Shown: positions 1-9,095 of the stretch, piece after piece | How the letters are laid out: each line of letters begins with the position of its first letter | Position numbering within the stretch: position 1 is the stretch's first letter | DNA from: an uncultured Ruminococcus sp. | GTDB taxonomy: Bacteria > Bacillota > Clostridia > Lachnospirales > Lachnospiraceae | Assembly: GCA_900541505.1 (NCBI GenBank) | Contig: UQKK01000001.1 | Location: forward strand, 62,001-126,000 | Reading direction: 5' to 3' | DNA length: 64,000 bases | Notes under the pieces: model-generated | Database searches by the model: none | What the model saw: only the letters and a program-made list of their open reading frames with translations | What the model was told of the DNA's origin: nothing | Translations under genes and position numbers: made by a program

Positions 1-439
1 CTGTTCCTAAACCGATACATACCAGAGGGGTAAGAAGGATATCCAGCTTTGTCCGCCCCGAAATCACACAGCCGACCTCAATCGCAATATATGCTGCGAT
101 AAAAGCGCCCAGAGGCTCTCCCGGTCCCGCCAGCACCACATTTCCTTCCACAATGAGACTCCCGGACAGAAGCTTGTCCGCGAAAGCTCCAATCATCCCC
201 ACCACAGCGGCTGAGATAATAACAAGCTGAGGTGCATCCAGCTTGCGCGCCACACCGATGCCTATACCGGCTCCGGTCAGCGAGGCAGCCACTTTTCCCA
301 TCAGGAAAATCATATCACCTGCGTCCGTGCCAAGAAACGTGCCAATCTGCTGGATAATCGTACCGATAATCAAAGTGGCGAACAAGCCGTGCGCCATCCC
401 GCCCAGACCGTCGATAAAAATTCTGTCTAACAGTTTCAT
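1..439 (-). CDS. PTS IIC-like membrane protein (PTS_EIIC_2 type), 3' end beyond window
   Basis: The reading frame opens at ATG 439 after a GAGGAGAGGTAAGAG ribosome-binding region and stays open to the window edge, giving about 146 residues without a stop. The translation begins MKLLDRIFIDGLGGMAHG and contains repeated hydrophobic glycine-rich segments (TLIIGTIIQQIGTFLG, GKVAASLTGAGIGIG, GPGEPLGAFIAAYIAIEVG). This pattern is typical of the compact PTS transporter subunit IIC family PF13303, which lacks the usual IIA/IIB fusion. I infer a membrane transporter or regulator; the substrate cannot be told. The C-terminal part lies outside the window. Confidence 0.7.
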   Translation of the reverse strand, partial: MKLLDRIFIDGLGGMAHGLFATLIIGTIIQQIGTFLGTDAGDMIFLMGKVAASLTGAGIGIGVARKLDAPQLVIISAAVVGMIGAFADKLLSGSLIVEGNVVLAGPGEPLGAFIAAYIAIEVGCVISGRTKLDILLTPLVCIGLGT

Positions 440-541
440 CTCTTACCTCTCCTCATCTAAAAACACTATGGCAGCATGTATTTTGCCATTTTCCCGTCTT
501 TTCACATTCCAGAATATTCTATCACAAACATAAAAAAAAGT

Positions 542-665
542 ATACCCTGAAGGGCATACCGTAACCCATTCCCTCCGGGATGGCGGGCTTCGCCCGGCAA
601 GGGATACCCTGAAGGGCATACCGTAACCCACTCCCTGCGGGATGGCGGGCTTCGCCCGGCAAAGG
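542..665. repeat. Tandem 62-bp palindrome-rich repeat, two copies
   Basis: Two directly adjacent 62-bp units (542-603 and 604-665) differ at only a few positions. Each unit carries two short inverted repeats: ACCCT-GA-AGGG-type near the start and CGGGC-TT-CGCCCG near the end. It lies between the PTS-like gene and the downstream ABC operon, so it is intergenic. It resembles the small palindromic intergenic repeats that are dispersed in clostridial genomes; the dispersal itself is not visible here. Confidence 0.75.
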
Positions 666-675
666 TATCATAAAA

Positions 676-708
676 GCCTCCCTGCTCCGATTTTTCCGAC
701 AGGGAGGC
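676..708 (-). terminator. Hairpin terminator of the FtsX operon
   Basis: A 9-bp perfect stem, GCCTCCCTG (676-684) with CAGGGAGGC (700-708). On the minus strand it is followed by CTTTTA, so it can end the operon whose last gene stops at 737; on the plus strand it is followed by ATATTTTT, so it may work both ways. Confidence 0.65.
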
Positions 709-736
709 ATATTTTTCCCGCAATGCTTATCGTACA

Positions 737-3289
737 CTACTGCTCTGTTGTCCTTAAACGCTCCACCACAGTAACCCTGCATGCGCTGCGATGACTTGCC
801 GCCGGGACAATCAGCGAGATGGCAAGAAGGAAGGGAATACAGATTGCGATAGGAAGCAGAGTAAAATGCCAACTGAACATCCACATCTGCCCTGCCACCA
901 TTTCCACGAGGAAATAACCAATTCCCGCGCCTGCGCTGGCACTGATTAAGATTGTCAGTATCCCGTAACAGATACCTTCACACTGCAGCATATGCCGCTG
1001 CTGCTTTCCGTTCATGCCGATTGCCTCCAGCATCGCCAATTCCTGTTTCCTTGAGAGGATGGAGGTCACTGTCACATTGACAAAATTCAGAATCCCGATG
1101 AGCGCCAGAACCAGACTCAACAATCCCCCGCCTATGACAAATACATTTTTCATGTCCCCAAACTCTTTTAAGTAATCCGACTTCGTCCGTCCCGCCAGAT
1201 TGGGATTCACCTTCTCGCAGTAATCGCTAAGCCAGGCTTCCACCGCCTCTTCTTTTTCCTCCTCCACATTGAAAATAGTTCTCATGGGCTGGGAAATGCC
1301 GCAAAACTCTTTCATTTCCTCCTCCGGCAGGATAAATTGCTCCGGAATCAGGGGATACCGTTGGGTACTCAAGGCGCTTGGTATCTGCGCTACGCAGAGC
1401 ACCTCATATTCCTTTGTTTTTCCGTCATAGTTCGTGAGAGTCACCTTATCTCCCGGCTCCGCAAACGGGAAATCAAAGGACTCTTTCATCTCCCCCACAC
1501 TGTCCATGGCGTTGACAAGGACATAATCTCCACTCTGAAATGTCTCCCAGTCAAAAGCGTCCTCATCCGGCAGAATCAGTTTTTTTGCCGCCGCCTCATT
1601 GATGCCGTAAATATCCGTATCTGCCGCCTTTTCCTTGCGAATCTCATCATAAGCTTTCTCTCTTACCTCCTCCCCGAACCATCCGGAAAAGAGGGGATTT
1701 TCCATAATACGCTCCATCTGTTCCCATTCCGCTTCCGAGTAGGCATGGTAATTGCCGCTGACATAGACATTCCCGACATCTTCCACCCCGTCCTGCTTTT
1801 CCAATTCCGTCAGGAAGTCTTCCGTCACTCCTTCATACTCCACATAGGGACTGCCGAAATTGAGAATGCTGGCATCCGCCACCGCAAAATCAGAGAGTAT
1901 ATAAGCGGAGAGAAATTTGTCCATGTCAAACCCTGTGACAATAGTGTACATGCTGTTTAATAAAATCAGGCTCAAAGAGAGGGACAGCACCACCAATACC
2001 AGTTTTCTCCTGCTTCTTCTGATATTGGCCAGCGCCATGCGAAACGGTGTGGCTCTCTTTGTCCGTTTCTTCTTTTTACGCCGGGATTTCTCTGTAAAAC
2101 GCACCGCTTCCACAGGGGATACCTTTGCCGCTATCCGGCAGGGCTTGATACAGCTGATATAGACCGTAATAACAGTAAACACTGCCGAGCCTATGAAAAT
2201 CAGCGGGTTTGCGGAGTAGGCAAGGGGCACGCCGTCCAGCATCTCGATGATAAGCGGTGTAAAAAACCTTCCTACCATCCACCCCAACAGAAGTCCGCAA
2301 GGGACTCCAAACAGGCACAATCTCCACGCCTGCCTGCGGACAATCTTTTTCAGCTGTCTTCCCGTGGTGCCAATCGTCTTTAAAAGTCCGTAGAAGCGGA
2401 TATCGCTGAAAATGTTCAGGTAAAAAATGTTGTAGATAATCAAATACCCGGACAACATGATAATGCCTAAGAGAACAACAATAAGCGCTATGGAATTAAA
2501 ATCCACGGAAGAAAAACTGTACGCCCAGTTGACGCCCGCGTTGACTTTACCCGCGTCGAATCCGCACCGTTCCATCAATGCCTGCACTTTTTTCTCGATA
2601 TCAAAGGAATTGGAGAAATTAAATTCCACATTCATATATCCGCTGTAGTTTGTCTGGTCCGTCTCGTAAAAAGGAATCTCCTCCAGAGGCGCCACCTTTT
2701 CTGACCATTCTTTTGACACGAGGATTTCCTGTGCCATGGAAGCGGAATCCCCCTCCCAGAACCCGCAGAGGGTGAACTCCTTCGTTATAATTTCTTCGTG
2801 TACCATGACCTGCAGGCTGATGCGCTCCCCCAGTTTATGGGGAACGTTCAGAGCGTCCAGTACAATGGTACTCATCGCCGCCTCGTTTTCTTTCTCCGGC
2901 ATCTTTCCCGTAGTCGGATAAGAAAAACTGTGCTTTGCAGCCAGAGGCTCAAAATAGCGCACTTCACCCTGGATGCGGTTCAGTTCCGGGTTCATGGTGT
3001 TGCCCACGAAAATGTTGTAGGACAAATCTTTGACGGCGGAATCTTCTTTCACCTTTTCGTACTCTTCCCATGTAAAGTTCTTAAAGCCCGCGTGGGTGCT
3101 TCCTCCCACCTGCCGCATGGTAGATTCCGTATTGCTCTTTAAGAGACTTCCTCCCACAGTAAAAACAGAAGTAAAGAGAACGGTCGTCAAGAGAACCGCC
3201 GCGAAGCTGATGATATTCTTCTTCCTTTTGGACTTCAAAATCCTTTGGGAAAGCCGTTTGATTACCTTTTGATTTCTCACTTTACGCAT
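737..3289 (-). CDS. FtsX-type ABC transporter permease, large (about 850 aa)
   Basis: Membrane subunit of a MacB/LolCDE-class ABC exporter. After a short basic N-terminus there is one membrane segment (around residues 27-50), an extracytoplasmic domain to about 265, a first FtsX-type membrane bundle (265-400), a lysine/arginine-rich cytoplasmic linker, and a second half repeating the plan and ending in a four-helix FtsX bundle. The double architecture is usual for Gram-positive antimicrobial-peptide exporters. Start ATG 3289 is chosen because TAAGGGGTGAT, a near-complete anti-SD match, lies 7 nt before it; ATG 3298 or GTG 3301 would be too close. The gene overlaps the ATPase stop by a few bases and is last in a regulator-kinase-ATPase-permease operon, so the cargo or stress is probably sensed by the kinase at 4034. 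Confidence 0.9.
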   Translation of the reverse strand: MRKVRNQKVIKRLSQRILKSKRKKNIISFAAVLLTTVLFTSVFTVGGSLLKSNTESTMRQVGGSTHAGFKNFTWEEYEKVKEDSAVKDLSYNIFVGNTMNPELNRIQGEVRYFEPLAAKHSFSYPTTGKMPEKENEAAMSTIVLDALNVPHKLGERISLQVMVHEEIITKEFTLCGFWEGDSASMAQEILVSKEWSEKVAPLEEIPFYETDQTNYSGYMNVEFNFSNSFDIEKKVQALMERCGFDAGKVNAGVNWAYSFSSVDFNSIALIVVLLGIIMLSGYLIIYNIFYLNIFSDIRFYGLLKTIGTTGRQLKKIVRRQAWRLCLFGVPCGLLLGWMVGRFFTPLIIEMLDGVPLAYSANPLIFIGSAVFTVITVYISCIKPCRIAAKVSPVEAVRFTEKSRRKKKKRTKRATPFRMALANIRRSRRKLVLVVLSLSLSLILLNSMYTIVTGFDMDKFLSAYILSDFAVADASILNFGSPYVEYEGVTEDFLTELEKQDGVEDVGNVYVSGNYHAYSEAEWEQMERIMENPLFSGWFGEEVREKAYDEIRKEKAADTDIYGINEAAAKKLILPDEDAFDWETFQSGDYVLVNAMDSVGEMKESFDFPFAEPGDKVTLTNYDGKTKEYEVLCVAQIPSALSTQRYPLIPEQFILPEEEMKEFCGISQPMRTIFNVEEEKEEAVEAWLSDYCEKVNPNLAGRTKSDYLKEFGDMKNVFVIGGGLLSLVLALIGILNFVNVTVTSILSRKQELAMLEAIGMNGKQQRHMLQCEGICYGILTILISASAGAGIGYFLVEMVAGQMWMFSWHFTLLPIAICIPFLLAISLIVPAASHRSACRVTVVERLRTTEQ

Positions 3290-3965
3290 GGAAGCCATCA
3301 CCCCTTATCTTCCCGTCTTCGATGCGGATGATTCTGTCCGCCAATTGAGCGATTTCTTCATTGTGCGTAATCATAACAATGGTCTGTCCAAACTGCTCTC
3401 CGGTCACCTTCAGAAGACTCAACACATCCTGGCTGGTGGCAGAGTCCAGATTTCCCGTGGGCTCATCCGCCAGAAGAATCGCCGGCTTTGTCGCCAGCGC
3501 CCTCGCGATTGCCACCCTCTGCTGCTGTCCGCCGGATAGTTCACTGGGGAGACTGTTCATCTTCTTCTCCAGACCGAGCACTTCCACAATCTCTCCGATA
3601 AATTTTCCGTCCACACGGTTGCCGTCCAGTTCAATGGGAAGGGCAATATTCTCCTCCACATTCAGCACCGGCACCAGATTGTAACTCTGGAACACAAATC
3701 CAATCTTTCTCCTGCGGAAGATGCAGAGTGCATCGTCTTTGAGTCTGAAAATATCCTTGCCGTCCACCATCACTTTCCCCGATGTGGGGCGGTCCAGACC
3801 GCCCAGCATATGCAGAAGCGTAGATTTTCCGGAACCGGATGTCCCCACTACCGCCACAAACTCTCCCTGTCGGATAGACAAGGTCACCCCGTCCAGGGCG
3901 CGCACCTGATTCTCCCCGGTGCCGTAATATTTCTTTAAATCCTGTGTCTCTAAAATCGTCTTCAT
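3282..3965 (-). CDS. ABC transporter ATP-binding protein, LolD/MacB family
   Basis: A 227-residue ATPase that powers the FtsX permease encoded next. It shows a complete nucleotide-binding site: Walker A GTSGSGKST near residue 42, Q-loop FQSYNLVP, signature LSGGQQQR, Walker B ILLADEPTGNLDS and the switch histidine in MITHNEE. The order LSGGQQQRVAIARAL plus DEPTGNLD is characteristic of the MacB/LolD class. ATG 3965 follows AAAAGGAGGCAGCAGGAA. The kinase gene ends 68 nt upstream and the permease start overlaps the 3' end, so the four genes are probably co-transcribed. Confidence 0.95.
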   Translation of the reverse strand: MKTILETQDLKKYYGTGENQVRALDGVTLSIRQGEFVAVVGTSGSGKSTLLHMLGGLDRPTSGKVMVDGKDIFRLKDDALCIFRRRKIGFVFQSYNLVPVLNVEENIALPIELDGNRVDGKFIGEIVEVLGLEKKMNSLPSELSGGQQQRVAIARALATKPAILLADEPTGNLDSATSQDVLSLLKVTGEQFGQTIVMITHNEEIAQLADRIIRIEDGKIRGDGFHA

Positions 3966-4033
3966 TTCCTGCTGCCTCCTTTTATAGGATAGACTTTAGC
4001 ACACGAATCTTTCCCTATGCTGTCTCAAATCTG

Positions 4034-4912
4034 TCAGTTTTGAAAGATTTCATGATTTGAGAACACATCCTGACATTTGAGATATACAGAAAATGCGGCA
4101 CCGCCTTCCTTTTTAGCGGCTGCCCGGATATATCCGCCCTCTTTTTTAAGGATTTCCCTTGCCAGACAGAGCCCCAGACCAATCCCTTCTTTTTCCGCGA
4201 ACCGCGGGCTCCTGTAAAATCTGCCAAACAGGAGGGGCGCCTCGTCCGGCAGGATTCCTGGTCCTTCATCAGAGACCTGAATCTGCACGAAAAATTGATA
4301 CTTCTTTACCTCTATAGTCACTGTGCTGTTTTCCGGCGTATATTTCAAGGCATTATCAAAGATATTATAGAGCGCCTCCGCTGTCCACTTTTTGTCGAAA
4401 CATGCCTGCAGTTCCTTTGTCCACCCAATCTCTTTTATTTGTATCCTCTTCTCCCTGCGCTTTGCCTCCCCTCGCTCCCTGACGTCCTCTAAAAGCGGCA
4501 GAAGATACTGTACCTTCGGCTGCACCTGGATGGTGTCGGTTTCCAGACGGGACATTTTTATTAAAGACTGAATAAGGAACTCCAGCCGTTCTGTCTCCTC
4601 AAGCAAACGCAGCGCTAATTCCTTATCCTGTCCCTGTGCGCGCTCCTCTAAAAGTTCCCCGTAGAGGTGGATATTGGCAATCGGAGTTTTGACCTGGTGG
4701 GAGATGTCCGAGACAAGCTCCTGGATAGATTGTCTTTCTTTTTCCCGATTTTCTTTATCCAGCGCCGCCGCGCCCAAAAAACGAAGCCATTTCGTCTCCA
4801 GCTTTGACAGTTCGCTCTCATCGTAATCTGATTCTGTAAATGTGCCCGCTATCGCCTCATCCAGCATAGTATTTAAAATATCAAATGTACGCCTTCTGCC
4901 CTGTCCAATCAT
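4034..4912 (-). CDS. Sensor histidine kinase without an evident membrane segment
   Basis: Partner of the response regulator at 4991. The protein has a dimerization/phosphoacceptor segment with SDISHQVKTPIANI (His acceptor near residue 85), an N box (NIFDNALKYTPE), and G boxes DEGPGILPDE and GIGLGLCLAREI. ATG 4912 is preferred because AGGAGG sits 8 nt before it; an upstream ATG at 4960 would add 16 mostly charged residues and has no clear SD. Related kinases of this type normally start with one or two membrane helices. Neither start provides one, so the protein should be soluble or recruited by the ABC permease, as in Bce-type sensing; that last point is inference. Confidence 0.87.
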   Translation of the reverse strand: MIGQGRRRTFDILNTMLDEAIAGTFTESDYDESELSKLETKWLRFLGAAALDKENREKERQSIQELVSDISHQVKTPIANIHLYGELLEERAQGQDKELALRLLEETERLEFLIQSLIKMSRLETDTIQVQPKVQYLLPLLEDVRERGEAKRREKRIQIKEIGWTKELQACFDKKWTAEALYNIFDNALKYTPENSTVTIEVKKYQFFVQIQVSDEGPGILPDEAPLLFGRFYRSPRFAEKEGIGLGLCLAREILKKEGGYIRAAAKKEGGAAFSVYLKCQDVFSNHEIFQN

Positions 4913-4990
4913 CCATCCCGCCTCCTGTCGCTCTTTCCGGCTGTTCCGCCTTCTTTTCATCCGTCAGCCTGTCTGTATCTGATTTCACAT

Positions 4991-5686
4991 CTACTTCCAT
5001 ACATATCCAATGCCATATATATTGACAATGTGCTCTGGTTTGGAAGGATTGTCCTCTATCTTTGTCCGCAGTCTTTTGACCGCCACGGAGAGGGCGTTGT
5101 CCTCCACATACTCCGCTCCGTCCTGCCAGATTTTCTCCAGCAGAACCTCCTTGGGGATGGTATTGCCGCGATTCTCCAAAAGTATCTGCAAAAGTTTCTG
5201 CTCGGTGCGGCTTAAGAAAATTTCCCTGCCGCCCTTCTCAAAGCGCATCTTTGCAGTATCCAGATACAGACTCCCATCCTTGTATTTTCCCCTGCCGGCG
5301 CTGGTCTCTTCTTTTCTGTTTTCCCTGATTTTCAAAAGATTCGAGATTCTTGCCCGCAGCACCGCAAGGCTGAACGGCTTTGTCACATAATCGTTGGCTC
5401 CCAGCTCAAAGCCCATCACCTCGTTCATTTCCAGGTCATTCGCCGTCAGCACCAGCACCGGAGCATCCGATTTTTCCCGGTATTCTTTCAGAAAGGTATA
5501 GCCATTTCCGTCCGGTAGGTTCAAATCCAGTATCACCAAATCAAACCCGCCCTTTTTCTCCGCCAATGCCCCGCGTGCCTGCGCAAGCGTAAAGCACCCG
5601 GTAAAATGGCAGTCTGTACTTCCAAGCCCGATGGCAATTCCCTCGTTAAGCCCTCTGTCGTCTTCGATTATCAGGATTTCCTTCAT
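4991..5686 (-). CDS. OmpR/PhoB-family response regulator
   Basis: A 231-residue two-domain regulator. The receiver has acidic residues IIEDD near the N-terminus, phosphoacceptor Asp in VILDLNLPDGNG, the Thr in VLTAND and the Lys in YVTKPFS. A winged-helix DNA-binding domain fills the C-terminal half (LSRTEQKLLQIL, VEDNALSVAVKRLRTKIE, GIGYVWK). ATG 5686 follows ATGAGGAGTATGAAAA. It is the first gene of the operon with the kinase 31-80 nt downstream and the exporter genes behind, and it likely controls them. The 5687-5909 spacer upstream is AT-rich and must hold the promoter, although I cannot assign -35/-10 boxes with confidence. Confidence 0.93.
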   Translation of the reverse strand: MKEILIIEDDRGLNEGIAIGLGSTDCHFTGCFTLAQARGALAEKKGGFDLVILDLNLPDGNGYTFLKEYREKSDAPVLVLTANDLEMNEVMGFELGANDYVTKPFSLAVLRARISNLLKIRENRKEETSAGRGKYKDGSLYLDTAKMRFEKGGREIFLSRTEQKLLQILLENRGNTIPKEVLLEKIWQDGAEYVEDNALSVAVKRLRTKIEDNPSKPEHIVNIYGIGYVWK

Positions 5687-5909
5687 TTTTCATACTCCTC
5701 ATGTAACATCAAATTACCAGTGTGTTATCTCATTAACTTTCAATATTATTTGTATTAGTGTACCAACATCTTAATCTTCCTTGAATACCTATGTCAAGCC
5801 GCGCTGTCCGGTGGAATCCTATTTTTCCTTGAGCGGCAAATCAATTTGTGATAGAATGTCCACAGACAGCGCCGCCGTACATTTGCGGCACAGAAAGTGA
5901 GGAGATATC

Positions 5910-6173
5910 ATGTTCCGTCTATGGGGAAAAGAATTTAAGGACAACCGCATGCTGCGGGATACGGTCATCTGCGATGAAACAGATGACACCCGCACACATA
6001 AGATTTTCCATGCGCTGGATGCCATCTGCTATGAATTTGATTTGAGCAAGCCTATCTGGTTGGATTCCACTATCGCGGAATTTAAGCGCCATGACAAGGC
6101 TCGCTTTTACCAGGACAACTTTGTGGACTCCATTGATTTCGATTATCTGGAAATCCAAATCATCGAAGAATAG
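5910..6173 (+). CDS. Small conserved protein of unknown function (87 aa)
   Basis: ATG 5910 has a good SD (GTGAGGAGATATC). The 87-residue product is soluble and acidic, with no membrane segment, and reads MFRLWGKEFKDNRMLRDTV at the start and ends DYLEIQIIEE. It looks like a small protein I associate with Lachnospiraceae genomes but I know no function. It stands alone on the plus strand between two minus-strand exporter operons and ends 5 nt before the 3' end of the next gene, with which it converges. Confidence 0.75.
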   Translation: MFRLWGKEFKDNRMLRDTVICDETDDTRTHKIFHALDAICYEFDLSKPIWLDSTIAEFKRHDKARFYQDNFVDSIDFDYLEIQIIEE

Positions 6174-6178
6174 GTACT

Positions 6179-7603
6179 TTATTCACTGCGGATTGCCGCC
6201 AGAGGACTTAAGCGCATCGCCCGAAGCGCCGGGAAATACCCCGAAGTCATCCCCACCAGCACAGCGAAGGCGAGGGAGGCGAGGATAAGCCACGGCGGGA
6301 TATAGGAAATATTTCCATCCAGCCCGATTGCGCTTCCGTTCCCGGTCAGGAAATTAATAACTGCGGACATCAGGATACTTAAGATGTTGCCGATGATGCC
6401 GCCGATAAATCCGATAAAAGCCGCCTCCAGAAGGAACATCTGCCGGATGTTCTTTAAACTGCAGCCGATAACTTTCATAACTCCAATCTCTTTCGTCCTC
6501 TCATAGATGGACATCATCATCGTATTGGCAATTCCGATTGCAGCCACCAAAAGAGAAACCGCTCCAATTCCCCCAAGTACAGCCTGAACCATGGCAAACT
6601 GTTTCTTCATACTCTCCATGTATTCTGCGTTGGTTGAGACATTATAGCCCATTTCCCGAATCTGTGCGGAGAGAGTGTCCACGGCATCCATATCATCCGC
6701 CTGCACCATTGCGGAAGAATACACAAACTTGCTGTACGGCTTGCCGGATTTTGTGCTGGGCTGTCCGGGGATAACTCTGCCTCTGAACTCTCTTTTTAAC
6801 ATCTCTTTGAGCGTATCCAAATCGCAATACACATAGTAGTAATGTGCGTTATAGGAATTGACATCTCCCTCCACCACACCGCTGGCGCCAACTACATATT
6901 TTTTCGGTATCTTTTTTGTTGTACTGCTGCCTGTCCCTGCTGCATTGCTCTCTTGTCCGCCTGTCCCCAGCTCTGTATTTCCCTGTGACTGGAAATACCC
7001 CTCCTGGTCCAGGATTAAGAACATCTGGTCATTCATAAAATCAATATCCGGCAGCTCGCCTGTATCCCAATATCCCTTTCCTGTGGATTCTTCATAGAAG
7101 GACTGTATCACTCCGTTTCCCACGACCAAATCCAGATTCCCGCTGCCCGGAGAGGGAAGGCTCCCGCCCGGCGCCAGATTGATTTTCAGTTCCTGAAGCC
7201 CTTCCGGTGTCATGCCCTTCAGTTCCAGATACCCTATATATTTTCCTTTCAGGGCAATCGCGCTTACATTCAGCACCGGTTCCACGCTTTTCACATGCTC
7301 TATCTGTTTTAGCTGGGAAATGACATCATCAGTGATATATTTCTGCGACTCCTCCTGCTCACTTCCTCCGGAATAACTGTATATCATCCCCGTCCCCGCC
7401 TGTTTCCCGGTTACGGTCAGACTCGTCATACCGCCGGACTGCTCAATCTCCCGGTATACAGATTCCTGCATACCGAGTCCCAGGGAAATCATCACCACAA
7501 TGGAGGCTGTCCCGATTACCACTCCGAGGATTGTCAGGAAAGTCCTTAATTTTCGGCGCTTAAGGCTCGATATGCTCATCCTCAGTAAATCGGTCCACCT
7601 CAT
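6179..7603 (-). CDS. MacB/FtsX-type ABC transporter permease (474 aa)
   Basis: Membrane subunit of the second exporter in the window. The MacB plan is clear: a short cytoplasmic N-terminus ending SLKRRKLRTFLTILGVVIG, the first helix at about residues 20-42, a long extracytoplasmic periplasmic-core domain, and a C-terminal three-helix FtsX bundle containing NTMMMSIYERTKEIGVMK and ending LRAMRLSPLAAIRSE. ATG 7603 lies inside the end of the preceding gene, 9 nt after AGAGGAGG, so the two are translationally coupled (44-nt overlap). It is the third gene after the ATPase (9082) and the CARDB-like protein (7560), and I infer that all three form one tripartite system. Confidence 0.93.
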   Translation of the reverse strand: MRWTDLLRMSISSLKRRKLRTFLTILGVVIGTASIVVMISLGLGMQESVYREIEQSGGMTSLTVTGKQAGTGMIYSYSGGSEQEESQKYITDDVISQLKQIEHVKSVEPVLNVSAIALKGKYIGYLELKGMTPEGLQELKINLAPGGSLPSPGSGNLDLVVGNGVIQSFYEESTGKGYWDTGELPDIDFMNDQMFLILDQEGYFQSQGNTELGTGGQESNAAGTGSSTTKKIPKKYVVGASGVVEGDVNSYNAHYYYVYCDLDTLKEMLKREFRGRVIPGQPSTKSGKPYSKFVYSSAMVQADDMDAVDTLSAQIREMGYNVSTNAEYMESMKKQFAMVQAVLGGIGAVSLLVAAIGIANTMMMSIYERTKEIGVMKVIGCSLKNIRQMFLLEAAFIGFIGGIIGNILSILMSAVINFLTGNGSAIGLDGNISYIPPWLILASLAFAVLVGMTSGYFPALRAMRLSPLAAIRSE

Positions 7604-9095
7604 CGAACAAATCCTCCTCTTCCCTTGCTGCTTTCTTTTTCTTCTTCACCTTTCTTACTGCGACAATGGTCACGATAACTGCCAGCACCAGCAAAATGAG
7701 AATCACCGGGAGAATAGGAAATCCTTTCTCCTCCTCCACTGTCATCATCGCCGACATATCAGCCGGCGCAGCTTCCGGGGTGATTTCCAGAGAAAACTCT
7801 TTCTCCACTGTGGACGCCTTTCCCGCCTCATCCTCATAGCTTACAATCATCTTATACTTTGCCTTGCCCTGCGTGGGTGTTGTCCCTGTCACAATGCCGT
7901 CAATGGTGCCTGTGGCGCCGGATTCCAGATTACCGACAAAAATCTCCTCCCCTTCCAGACCATCGCCCTGGAATTTTGCTTTCACATTATAAAGCTTGAT
8001 GCGTCCGGTGTTGTAGAGACTGCATGTGATATTTGCCTCCTCACCCACAGCGATAGTTTCCGGAGCCAGTTTGACTTCACTGAACTCAAATCTTGCCGCC
8101 TGCTTTACCGGGATTGCCAGACTGGAGCTGCTCTCATACTGCGTGGAATCCCCGTTCTCGTATTTCATAGACAGCACGATGCTGTACGGTTTCTGTACTA
8201 GGTCTGCCCTAGCGTTTAAATCAATGGCAATATCCCTCGTCTCCCCTGCCGGGATGCTCTCCAGATAGACAGAACTGGAACCAGAAGCCGGCAGAAAAGC
8301 CGGCGCTTCCGCCGCTGCCTCTGTCCCGGAGGAGGGAGCTTGAAAATCAAACAGCATATTTGCCACCTGTGTCCAGGTTGCCGTATTCTTCACATGCACA
8401 ATCAGTTTAAAATTGCTCCCCGCATTTACCTCTCCCGGCTCTGTACTGAATCCCGTCACAATCACACGGGGAACAGAGGCATTTGTGCTTCCCCCTGATG
8501 CTGCCACCGGGTCATTGTTCACAATCCCGCCGCTTCCCATGTCATAAGTCTGAGGTGTCCCTTCATCCGCACCGCCGCTGCCTGAATCCCCATTATTATC
8601 TGTATTGCCCGTATTGCCGGATTCCTGCGGTTTTTCTTCTTCCTTCGCGACCGTTTTCACATAGACATATTTACTGTCTCTGAATTGATTCGTTCCGTCA
8701 TCATATGTAATTGTAAAATCCAGACGGTACGATTTGCTCTCCACATCCGGGCGCACATGGAAATCCCAGGAAGCCTGCGCATTTCCCTGTACATCGATAT
8801 CTCCGAGCTCCTGCTCGTAGTTCATGCTCTCAATCTCAAAAGGCCAGGACGAAGCATCGTCAAGCACCGGAGCCACTGTCACATTTTTTGCCGCTGCTGC
8901 TCCCTGATTGGTGATATTTATTTGGAACTTTGCCTCCTGCCCCGCCTCATATACCGGTGTACTCTGCCCGTCTCCCACAGACAGCTTAATCTGTGGAATC
9001 GGCGTATTTTCCGCATGCACTCCCGTCTGCGCAAATGCCCCCGCTGTCAGTACCGCCGCGCACAGCAGGGCTGCCACTCTTTTAATGAATCTCAT
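7560..9095 (-). CDS. Secreted, membrane-anchored CARDB/COG1361-like protein
   Basis: A 511-residue protein with a Sec signal peptide (MRFIKRVAALLCAAVLTAGAF, cleavage near GVHA), several immunoglobulin-like repeats of the CARDB/NEW3 kind (motifs such as AKFQINITNQGAAAAKNV, FKLIVHVKNTATWTQV, ANITCSLYNTGRIKLYNV), a low-complexity Gly/Asn/Asp spacer near residues 160-200, one membrane helix at about 465-485, and a KKKKK stop-transfer with an acidic tail. COG1361-like proteins of this layout are often encoded between a LolD-type ATPase and a MacB-type permease in Firmicutes, where they probably act as the adaptor outside the membrane. The start overlaps the ATPase stop by 14 nt. The role is inferred from gene order. 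Confidence 0.88.
   Translation of the reverse strand: MRFIKRVAALLCAAVLTAGAFAQTGVHAENTPIPQIKLSVGDGQSTPVYEAGQEAKFQINITNQGAAAAKNVTVAPVLDDASSWPFEIESMNYEQELGDIDVQGNAQASWDFHVRPDVESKSYRLDFTITYDDGTNQFRDSKYVYVKTVAKEEEKPQESGNTGNTDNNGDSGSGGADEGTPQTYDMGSGGIVNNDPVAASGGSTNASVPRVIVTGFSTEPGEVNAGSNFKLIVHVKNTATWTQVANMLFDFQAPSSGTEAAAEAPAFLPASGSSSVYLESIPAGETRDIAIDLNARADLVQKPYSIVLSMKYENGDSTQYESSSSLAIPVKQAARFEFSEVKLAPETIAVGEEANITCSLYNTGRIKLYNVKAKFQGDGLEGEEIFVGNLESGATGTIDGIVTGTTPTQGKAKYKMIVSYEDEAGKASTVEKEFSLEITPEAAPADMSAMMTVEEEKGFPILPVILILLVLAVIVTIVAVRKVKKKKKAAREEEDLFDEVDRFTEDEHIEP

Noticed and set aside
443..884. Overlapping minus-strand frames across the 62-bp repeat
   Set aside because: They translate repeat units; residues repeat in register with the DNA repeat and there is no SD.
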